Source: Chromatiaceae bacterium (GTDB lineage: Bacteria > Pseudomonadota > Gammaproteobacteria > Chromatiales > Chromatiaceae). From it: a DNA stretch of 52,306 bases. The stretch covers positions 1 through 52,306 of the forward strand of contig JALSSC010000038.1 in the NCBI GenBank assembly GCA_026984455.1, given 5' to 3'. The notes under the pieces were generated by a model that did no database searches, had not been told where the DNA came from, and worked only from the letters and a program-made list of their open reading frames with translations. Shown here piece by piece: positions 1 to 6,172 of the stretch; position 1 is the first letter of the stretch; each line of letters begins with the position of its first letter. Both the position numbers and the translations under genes were made by a program.

Positions 1-1
1 T

Positions 2-85
2 CAGCACTGGCTACTCCAGAGGCATCACTACGCCACGCCTGCACAGGTGCGAATCGCCCATGCGCCCGTGGCGGAGGCAGCGTGA
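2..85 (+). CDS. C-terminal end of an unrecognised gene, cut by the window edge
   Basis: An open frame runs from the window edge for 27 codons to a TGA at 83-85, ending in the residues AHAPVAEAA. I do not recognise the product. It converges on the higA antitoxin gene. Too little is visible to prove that it is coding, although GC-rich third positions are compatible with a real gene end. Confidence 0.25.
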   Translation, partial: QHWLLQRHHYATPAQVRIAHAPVAEAA

Positions 86-121
86 ATTTTGTGAAAAACA
101 GTGTCCAGGATTTCGGGGGCT

Positions 122-415
122 TTACACTTGATCCCTTTCAGCAGTTCTCTTTACGTTTCTCATGGCCCTGTATAGATCCCACCTCACTTGGAGATTCAAC
201 CAGAAATCTTCAGATGTGCCAAGATATCTGGCCAGTCGAAGTGCGGTACTGGGAGTGATCCCACGCTTGCCATTGATGATTTCATTTATCCTCTGGTAGG
301 GCACCTTGATTGCCTCTGAAAACTGGTGCCGAGTTACACCCAATGGCCTTAAGAATTCTTCCAATAACATCTCGCCAGGATGGGCGAGTTCTCTATGAGT
401 TGAGATGCACGCCAT
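122..415 (-). CDS. higA: HigA-type antitoxin, XRE-family helix-turn-helix protein
   Basis: This 97-residue protein matches the HigA/VapI antitoxin family in length and layout. It opens with an HPGEML segment (about residues 12-17), followed by a helix-turn-helix at about 25-70 containing QRINEIINGKRGI and TALRLARYLGT, and then the family's FWLNLQ segment. Family members bind their own promoter and neutralise the HigB mRNA-cleaving toxin. A complete higB should lie directly upstream, but only its last codons are present (see 422-469), so this looks like an orphan antitoxin. The ATG at 415 lies seven bases after the higB-type stop codon, as in intact higBA operons. The gene is more AT-rich than its neighbours, which may reflect acquisition by transfer. 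Confidence 0.85.
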   Translation of the reverse strand: MACISTHRELAHPGEMLLEEFLRPLGVTRHQFSEAIKVPYQRINEIINGKRGITPSTALRLARYLGTSEDFWLNLQVRWDLYRAMRNVKRTAERDQV

Positions 416-421
416 CTCTTC

Positions 422-469
422 TTACCCTTTGTGATAGTCTATAATTTCTACTTCGGCAGGTCCTTCATC
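422..469 (-). pseudogene. higB: 3' remnant of a higB toxin gene
   Basis: Read on the minus strand in one frame, these codons give DEGPAEVEIIDYHKG and a TAA stop just before higA. The VEI(I/V)DYH ending is the usual C-terminus of HigB/RelE-superfamily toxins, and the spacing to higA is that of an intact operon. Further upstream the same frame hits a TGA at 497-499 and the similarity is lost, so all but about 13-15 codons of the toxin are gone. The family assignment rests on this short motif plus its position. Confidence 0.6.
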
Positions 470-496
470 GATCGGGCCTGCGAGCCGCGCCCGAGG

Positions 497-736
497 TCAC
501 GTCGCTTCCTTGCGCTTCCGTTCCGCGGCGAGATTCGGCATTCCCTGGATGGAGACCACGGTCATCTCCCGGATCGGCGGATCGATGCGGCTCTCGTTGT
601 GTCCCGTCTCCAGGCCCCCGGGGAGGTGCCGTGCGGCGTTCACGGCCATCCAGGGGCCATGGGCGCCACGTTCGCCGGTGCCGCCCTCGTCCGCCCCGGG
701 GGCGGAGATTCGTGGAGGAAGACGGCGCGATTGCAT
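497..736 (-). CDS. Small ORF coupled to the GT2 gene, unknown function
   Basis: A 79-codon frame begins with an ATG at 736 that shares one base with the TGA of the preceding glycosyltransferase (TGATG), the same coupling used at two other gene pairs here. Its codons are GC-rich in the third position, as in genuine genes of the window. The product is rich in Arg, Gly and Pro and ends PNLAAERKRKEAT. I see no domain, signal peptide or membrane segment. It may be a real small gene, or the end of a longer gene lost in the rearrangement that also removed higB. Confidence 0.35.
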   Translation of the reverse strand: MQSRRLPPRISAPGADEGGTGERGAHGPWMAVNAARHLPGGLETGHNESRIDPPIREMTVVSIQGMPNLAAERKRKEAT

Positions 737-1644
737 CACTCCCTCCGTGTCCTGCGCGCGTCCTCGTCGATCCCCTTGTAATGCAACGCCGACACCTGTT
801 CGGAGACCACGCCGATGAGCAGGGTCAGCAACCCCGACATGAGCAGCAGGGCGCTCATGTTGGTGAAGCGGTGGGTGGTGACGAAGGTGTAGCCGTAGTA
901 CGCCAGCCCCAGCATGAACAGGGTCGCGGCGATGGGCAGGAAGAAGCGCATGGGTGAGAAGAGGGCGCCGATCTTGAGGATGATGATCAGGAAGCGGGTG
1001 CCGTCGTGGAGCCAGCGGATGTGGCTCTTGCCCAGCCGCTGGGCCGTGTGGATGGGCACATAGGCGACCGGCAGCCCGGAACGGAAGAAGGCCATGGTGA
1101 TGGTGGTGGGGTAGGAGAAGCCGTTGGGGAGCAGGTACAGAAACTTGCGGAAGTGGCGGGCGCGCACGGCGCGGAATCCGGAGGTGAGGTCCTGGATGGG
1201 GAATCCGGTCATGGCCGAGGCGAAGCGGTTGTAGGCCAGGTTGGCCAGGAGGCGCCCCTTGGAGGCCTGGGATGCGGGGCCCCGCGCCCCTACCACCATG
1301 TCGTAGCCGTTCTCCAGGGGGGCCAGCAGGCGGGGGATGTCGGCCGGGTCGTGCTGGCCGTCGGCGTCCATGAACACCAGGACGCGGCCGTGGGCGTTGC
1401 GGGCGGCACTCTTCACCGCTGCGCCGTTGCCCATGCCGTAGGGGTGGGAGATCACCCGTACGCCGTTGTGTTCGCAGACCGCCCGGGTGGCGTCGCTGGA
1501 GCCGTCGTCCACCACCAGGATCTCGGCCTCCGGCACCTCCTGACGCAGCCTGGGCAGGAGGCGGCTGAGGCCGGGGGCCTCGTTTCTGGCGGGGATCAGG
1601 ATGCTCAGGTCGGCTTCGGTTGCGGTCATCGGGTCGTTGTCCAT
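736..1644 (-). CDS. Glycosyltransferase family 2, dolichyl-phosphate-mannose synthase-like
   Basis: The 302-residue protein has a GT-A fold signature: the N-terminal LSILIPARNE strand, the nucleotide-binding DDGSSDAT and the metal-binding DADGQHDP at about residues 90-100. These belong to family 2 enzymes that move a sugar from a nucleotide donor to a polyprenyl-phosphate or similar acceptor. Two hydrophobic segments near residues 222-245 and 252-275 anchor the C-terminus in the inner membrane, as in DPM1/GtrB-like enzymes. A second in-frame ATG at 1629 is also possible as start. It lies 70 bases behind a GT4 glycosyltransferase on the same strand, so the two probably build one glycoside. Substrates cannot be read from the sequence. 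Confidence 0.85.
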   Translation of the reverse strand: MDNDPMTATEADLSILIPARNEAPGLSRLLPRLRQEVPEAEILVVDDGSSDATRAVCEHNGVRVISHPYGMGNGAAVKSAARNAHGRVLVFMDADGQHDPADIPRLLAPLENGYDMVVGARGPASQASKGRLLANLAYNRFASAMTGFPIQDLTSGFRAVRARHFRKFLYLLPNGFSYPTTITMAFFRSGLPVAYVPIHTAQRLGKSHIRWLHDGTRFLIIILKIGALFSPMRFFLPIAATLFMLGLAYYGYTFVTTHRFTNMSALLLMSGLLTLLIGVVSEQVSALHYKGIDEDARRTRRE

Positions 1645-1714
1645 GCTGTGGGAGAGCTTACCCCAAAACCCGGGCCCTGCACGCCGGATATCACCCTGCG
1701 GAAGGGGTTGGATG

Positions 1715-3001
1715 TCAGCGCCAGGCCTTGCGATGGCGGTAGGCGGCCATCAGCAGGCGCAACTTTTCCTCCAGGATGCGGTAGGAATAGTGGCGTTTCC
1801 CCAGGGCGAAGTTGTGTTCCACCATGGACCGGGTGAATTCGGGGTCGCTCAGGGCCCGCCGCGCCTGGGCTACGGTCTGGTCGTCGATGAAGTCGTCGAA
1901 GCCGATGGAGCGAAAGCCCTGGGGCTCGATGTCGGTGAACCAGATCTCGTAATGGCTCATCACGATGGGCTTGCGGTAGTACACGGCCTCGAGAAAGGCA
2001 TTGCCGAAGCCCTCGATCAGCGAGGGGTAGGTGATCAGGTCCGCCTGGCCGTAGGCGTCGGCCAGGGCATAGATCTTCTCTCCCGTGGCGGTGCGGCGAC
2101 GGGTGGTGTCGAAGTGCGCGGCGGCGAAGCGCACCGGGACCTGGAGCAGGGCCGCATACTCGCGCAGGTAGGCCTCGTAGGCCATGCCCTCGTCCCCGGC
2201 CGAATGGGAGATCACCAGGACGGCGTCGCGGCCCAGGCGCCGCACCAGTTCGATGGCGCGCTCGATGCGCTTGCGCGGCACGATCCGGGTGGGTTGCAGG
2301 ATCAAGGCCTGATCCGGGCGGATGCCGAGGGTCCGACGGAGGTCGTCCGCATAGTGATCGGTACCGTCCTGACGGGGGCCGTGGTCGAAGTCCATGACGT
2401 TCGGGATCAGGGTGGAGGAGGCCCCGGCGCGCATCGCGAGTTGGGTGGAGGCATAGGAATTGATGACCACGTGATGGATGCAGGGCAGCACCGGGGGGAA
2501 GGCCGCCCGGAGATAGTCGCTGGCCGCCGAGCGCAGGTAGCGCCGCCGTTCCCAGAAGAAATCGTGATGGTGGGCGATGGTGGGCTTGCCGGATTCGGCC
2601 AGGTATTCGGTCAAGGCCAGGCCGAGGGGGATGTTCATGGGCAGCGAGAGGGCATTCTCCACGATCAGGATGTCGATGCCGAAATGCTCCACGAAACGTT
2701 TCAGGTGCCCGGTGAGGTGGCCCTTGAGGCGGGCGATGTGCGCCGAGGTCTCGGGTGAGCGGGCGTAGTCGTCGAACAGGGCCGTGCCCAGGCGGGCGAT
2801 CTCGGGGTGCTTGAAGCTGGCCTCGGGCACCACGTAGGCCCGGTCGCCAGGCGGGTCAACCATCCCGGCGAAATAGAAGCACTCATGACCGTCGGCCGCG
2901 AGGACCTGGGCCCATTTGCGGGTCTCCAGGGAGACCCCGTCGGTGCCACTGAAACGGGTGCCGATGAATCCGATACGGGTGGGAGCGGTGTGGGTGGACA
3001 T
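1715..3001 (-). CDS. Glycosyltransferase family 4 (GT-B fold)
   Basis: The 428-residue protein has the two-Rossmann GT-B layout. The N-terminal loop GTRFSGTDGVS lies at about residues 14-24, and the C-terminal donor site contains EGFGNAFLE, the E-x7-E motif of retaining family 4 enzymes. The FSGTDGVSLET opening recalls enzymes annotated as mannosylglucosyl-3-phosphoglycerate synthase, which would make a compatible solute, but I hold this from memory and cannot test it here. It has no signal peptide or membrane segment. The GT2 gene follows it and the rhomboid gene precedes it on the same strand, so a shared transcript is likely. Confidence 0.85.
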   Translation of the reverse strand: MSTHTAPTRIGFIGTRFSGTDGVSLETRKWAQVLAADGHECFYFAGMVDPPGDRAYVVPEASFKHPEIARLGTALFDDYARSPETSAHIARLKGHLTGHLKRFVEHFGIDILIVENALSLPMNIPLGLALTEYLAESGKPTIAHHHDFFWERRRYLRSAASDYLRAAFPPVLPCIHHVVINSYASTQLAMRAGASSTLIPNVMDFDHGPRQDGTDHYADDLRRTLGIRPDQALILQPTRIVPRKRIERAIELVRRLGRDAVLVISHSAGDEGMAYEAYLREYAALLQVPVRFAAAHFDTTRRRTATGEKIYALADAYGQADLITYPSLIEGFGNAFLEAVYYRKPIVMSHYEIWFTDIEPQGFRSIGFDDFIDDQTVAQARRALSDPEFTRSMVEHNFALGKRHYSYRILEEKLRLLMAAYRHRKAWR

Positions 3002-3038
3002 GGGGTGGATCTTCAGGCGAGTGTGTGATCCCCGGCGT

Positions 3039-3692
3039 TCACCGGTATCGGCCTCTTCTCGGCGGATGCCGCCGCCAATAGAGCAACACCAGAAGGCCGA
3101 AGGCCATCCCCCCCAGGTGGGCGAAATGGGCCACCCCCGCCTCGGTGCCGGTGACCCCGGCCCACAGCTCGATGGCCCCGTAGAGGATCACGAACCACTT
3201 GGCCTTGAGGGCCACGGGGGGGAAGAAAAGGATCAGGATCTCGTTGGGGAAGAGCATCCCGAAGGCCAGCAATACCCCGAAGACGCCCCCGGAGGCGCCG
3301 ATGGTGGGATAGGCCGGGCCGCTGCCGAGCGAGGCCACCGCCAGTTGTACCAGGCCGGCGCCCAGCACGCAGACCAGGTAGAAGAACAGGAAGGCGCGCG
3401 AGCCCCACAGGTTTTCCAGCCGGACCCCGAACAGCCAGAGGGCGTACATGTTGAGGAGCAGGTGCATGATGCCTCCGTGGAGGAAGGCATAGGTCAGCAA
3501 CTGCCAGGGTTGGAACGGGGGGTGAAGGTTGGTGAAGAGATCGCTGCTCGCTGTGCTCAGGGGCCAGAGGGCGAACCGGGCGATGAGGCTGTCGCCGAAG
3601 GAGGGTTCCAGCAAGTACAGCAGGCCATTGGCGATCAACAGGGTGGTGATGACCGGCGGCAGGAGCGGATTGTAGGGGCGGTTCACGGGCAC
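3039..3692 (-). CDS. Rhomboid-family intramembrane serine protease
   Basis: A polytopic membrane protein with the rhomboid catalytic pair. The nucleophile is in GASGG (Ser134 counted from the chosen start) and the general base is in AHLGG (His192). The family's NMYALWLFG stretch, following HGGIMHLLLN, is also present. Rhomboids cleave membrane-protein substrates within the bilayer. The chosen GTG at 3692 lies seven bases after the stop of the preceding small gene. A GTG at 3686 and a TTG at 3737 are alternatives, the last overlapping the upstream gene. None has a convincing ribosome-binding site. Confidence 0.88.
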   Translation of the reverse strand: MPVNRPYNPLLPPVITTLLIANGLLYLLEPSFGDSLIARFALWPLSTASSDLFTNLHPPFQPWQLLTYAFLHGGIMHLLLNMYALWLFGVRLENLWGSRAFLFFYLVCVLGAGLVQLAVASLGSGPAYPTIGASGGVFGVLLAFGMLFPNEILILFFPPVALKAKWFVILYGAIELWAGVTGTEAGVAHFAHLGGMAFGLLVLLYWRRHPPRRGRYR

Positions 3693-3699
3693 GGAGTGC

Positions 3700-3858
3700 T
3701 CAGCCGCCCAGCAGGAGTGGGGGGATGAGTCCCGCAACGCCTACCAGGATCAGATAGAACGCCACGATGTAGTTCAGGAGCGTGGGCCATACCAGGATGG
3801 CGATACCCGAGACCAAGGCGATCAGGGGTGGTCCTATGAGGAAGAAATCGGTGTGCAT
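3700..3858 (-). CDS. DUF3096-type small membrane protein
   Basis: The 52-residue product starts MHTDFFLIGPP and is almost entirely hydrophobic, with two membrane-spanning stretches around residues 8-26 and 28-50. The LLNYIVAFYLILVG segment matches my memory of DUF3096 proteins, which are about this size. Their function is unknown. The ATG at 3858 has an AGAGGA ribosome-binding site about nine bases upstream, so it is preferred over the longer in-frame extension. The rhomboid gene follows directly, suggesting co-expression. Confidence 0.7.
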   Translation of the reverse strand: MHTDFFLIGPPLIALVSGIAILVWPTLLNYIVAFYLILVGVAGLIPPLLLGG

Positions 3859-4027
3859 GGCAGCGGTTCCTCTGGTCAAGAAGGTTGAATGGCAAAGGCG
3901 GGGTGGAACGCCACATGATCCGTTGGGCTGTCCGCCTCCTTGGGGAAACGACGGCGCGGAATGCGGTGTTGACCGTTCACCCCCCCCTGCCTTTGGGAGG
4001 GGGGACTTGGGGAGGGTGAGTGGACGG

Positions 4028-4717
4028 CTATGCAAGGATACGTTTCTCCAGCGGATTCATCTCTGCATCGAAGCGGTAGACGTGGGGCGTTCCGGTGGCC
4101 AGTTCGTATTGGACGATCTGTTCCGGGGTCATCCCCTCCAGGTGCATGACGATGGCGCGGAGGGAATTGCCGTGGGCCGATACCAGCACCGATTGGCCCC
4201 GTTGCAGCCGCGGTACGATACGTTCCCGAAAATAGGGCAGGGCACGGGCCGCAGTCATCTCCAGGCTCTCGCCGTTGGGGGGTGGCAGGTCGTAGCTGCG
4301 TCGCCACAGGTGGACCTGTTCGGCCCCGAACTCTGCGCGCACGCGATCCTTGTTGCGGCCCTGGAGGTCGCCATAGTAGCGCTCGTTGAGCCTGTCCGAG
4401 ACGTAGATGTGCAGTTCCCGCCGATCGTCCTCACTGGGTACGAAGTGTTCGTACCAGGCGCTGTTCAATTCATGGACTCTCAGGTATTGGTCGCAGTGCC
4501 GATTGCGCTTGAGGATCTCGTAGAGGGTGTCCTGGGCGCGCAACAGGGCGGAGACGAAGGCACAGTCGAAGACTTGGTCGCGAAGCAGGTCTCCGGCCCG
4601 CTCCGCCTCCTCCATCCCGGCGCGGCTGAGGGACACGTCGACCCAGCCGGTGAAGCGGTTCTGCCGGTTCCAGATGGATTCCCCATGGCGGACCAGGGTG
4701 AGTCGGCCGTTGCCCAC
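4028..4717 (-). CDS. gpmA: 2,3-bisphosphoglycerate-dependent phosphoglycerate mutase
   Basis: Interconverts 3-phosphoglycerate and 2-phosphoglycerate in glycolysis and gluconeogenesis. The 229-residue length is typical of dPGM. The catalytic RHGES lies at about residues 10-14, NERYYGDLQGRNK carries the active-site Glu, and SAHGNSLRA carries the second catalytic His. The start is a GTG with GAGG seven bases upstream. Those bases overlap the TGA of the enolase gene, so the two consecutive glycolytic enzymes are translationally linked, nine bases apart. Confidence 0.95.
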   Translation of the reverse strand: MGNGRLTLVRHGESIWNRQNRFTGWVDVSLSRAGMEEAERAGDLLRDQVFDCAFVSALLRAQDTLYEILKRNRHCDQYLRVHELNSAWYEHFVPSEDDRRELHIYVSDRLNERYYGDLQGRNKDRVRAEFGAEQVHLWRRSYDLPPPNGESLEMTAARALPYFRERIVPRLQRGQSVLVSAHGNSLRAIVMHLEGMTPEQIVQYELATGTPHVYRFDAEMNPLEKRILA

Positions 4718-4726
4718 CTGGCTGCC

Positions 4727-6028
4727 TCAGGCACGCGGGGGATGCACATAGGCATGCACTCCGGCATAGCGCGCGGCGCGGCCCAGGTGTTCCTCGATGC
4801 GCAGCAACTGATTGTACTTTTCCACCCGTTCGCCACGCGCCGGGGCACCGGTCTTGAGGTGGCCGGTGTCCAGGGCCACGGTGAGATCGGCGATGAAGCT
4901 GTCGGTGGTCTCGCCGGAGCGGTGGGAGACGAAGGCGCCCCAGCCGTGGCTGCGGGCGAGCCGGGTGGCCTCGATGGTCTCGCTGAGGGTACCGATCTGG
5001 TTGAGTTTGATGAGCACGGCGTTGGCCCAGTCCCCGGCGATTCCTTCGGCGATGAGGCGCGGGTTGGTGCAGAACAGGTCGTCGCCCACCAATTCGATCT
5101 GCTTGCCGAGGCGTTGGTTGAGCAGCCTCCAGCCGGCGTGGTCGTCTTGGGCCAGGCCGTCCTCGAGCAGGACCAGGGGGTAGGCGTCGGCCAGGCGGGC
5201 GTAGTAGGCCACCATCTCTGAGGAGTCGAGCTTACGGTCCTCGGTGCGCAGCTGGTAGCGGCCCTCCACGTAGAATTCGCTGGAGGCCGGGTCGCAGGCG
5301 ATGCCCACGTCCCGGCCGGGTTTCAGACCGGCCTGTTCGATGGCGCCGACGATGAGTTCGAGGGGCGCCTCGTTGGAGGCCACGTGGGGGGCGAAGCCGC
5401 CCTCGTCGCCCACCCCCACCGAGAGGCCCTTGGATTCCAGCAGGCCGAGCAGGGCGTGATAGACCTCGGCGCCCCATTCCAGGGCCTCGGCGAAGCTGGC
5501 GGCCCCATAGGGGGCGATCATGAATTCCTGGAAGTCCGGCCCCTGCCAGTGGGCATGGACCCCGCCATTGAGGATGTTCATGTGCGGTACCGGCAGGCGC
5601 GTCGCCCCGGGGCCGCCCAGATAATGGTAGAGGGGCAGATCGCTGGCCCCGGCGGCGGCCCGTGCCACTGCCAGGGAGACCCCGAGGAGGGCGTTGGCGC
5701 CCAGGCGGGCCTTGTTGGGGGTGCCGTCCAATTCGATCATGGTCTGGTCGATACGGGCCTGCTCGCGGGCGTCGGCGCCGCACAGGGCGGTGGCGATCTC
5801 GCCGTTGACGTGGCCTACCGCCTGGCGTACGCCCTTGCCGGCGAAACGCGGCTCGCTCTGGTCGCGCAGTTCCACCGCCTCACGGCTGCCGGTGGAGGCC
5901 CCCGAAGGGACCGCGGCGCGGGCCTGGAGGCCGCATGCCAGGGTGCAATCCACCTCTACGGTGGGGTTGCCGCGGGAATCGAGGATCTCGCGGGCGTGAA
6001 GGGTGCGGATGCTGAAGTCGGAGTGCAT
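4727..6028 (-). CDS. eno: Enolase, divergent type
   Basis: Converts 2-phosphoglycerate to phosphoenolpyruvate. The 433-residue protein keeps the known active-site elements in order: SGASTGSREAVEL, NGGVHAHW, QEFMIAP, GDEGGFAP, the metal ligands in LEDG and VGDDLF, KLNQIGT, SHRSGETTDSF and KTGAPARGER. Several surrounding residues differ from the usual housekeeping form (HAHWQGPDFQEF; LVLLEDGLAQDD; DDLFCTNP). Together with the absence of pyrG next door, this suggests a second enolase serving a local carbohydrate pathway. The ATG at 6028 begins the conserved MHSDFSIRTLHAREILDSRG. gpmA follows in the same operon. A short inverted-repeat element fills the upstream region. Confidence 0.93.
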   Translation of the reverse strand: MHSDFSIRTLHAREILDSRGNPTVEVDCTLACGLQARAAVPSGASTGSREAVELRDQSEPRFAGKGVRQAVGHVNGEIATALCGADAREQARIDQTMIELDGTPNKARLGANALLGVSLAVARAAAGASDLPLYHYLGGPGATRLPVPHMNILNGGVHAHWQGPDFQEFMIAPYGAASFAEALEWGAEVYHALLGLLESKGLSVGVGDEGGFAPHVASNEAPLELIVGAIEQAGLKPGRDVGIACDPASSEFYVEGRYQLRTEDRKLDSSEMVAYYARLADAYPLVLLEDGLAQDDHAGWRLLNQRLGKQIELVGDDLFCTNPRLIAEGIAGDWANAVLIKLNQIGTLSETIEATRLARSHGWGAFVSHRSGETTDSFIADLTVALDTGHLKTGAPARGERVEKYNQLLRIEEHLGRAARYAGVHAYVHPPRA

Positions 6029-6075
6029 ATGGAATTCCTTGGATGTCGAGGTTCGGAATGGGCATGGTGGCGTAC

Positions 6076-6161
6076 TATACCCGTCCCTCGTGAGTATTTC
6101 CGTCCTAGGGAAGTGCCGTTTACGGACCGAAGGACGGGTATATTCACGTGGCACGGGTATA
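6076..6161. repeat. Short mobile-like element with 30-base terminal inverted repeats (copy 1)
   Basis: The left 30 bases (6076-6105) and the reverse complement of the right 30 bases (6132-6161) agree at 25 positions. Both begin TATACCCGT and include CGTGA(G/A)TAT. The interior is only 26 bases. The element fills the gap between the eno start and the phosphorylase stop. Its left end, read on the minus strand, gives TATAGT about 45 bases before the eno ATG and could act as a -10 box (the matching -35, CGGAAA, is poor). A related element lies at 24065-24228 and a half-site at 52222-52249. Confidence 0.6.
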
Positions 6162-6172
6162 TGCCTCCCGGA

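Noticed and set aside
6149-6164. TGGCACGGGTATATGC as a sigma-54 promoter
   Set aside because: The GC doublet is one base off the required -24/-12 spacing, and the site points at the end of the phosphorylase gene.
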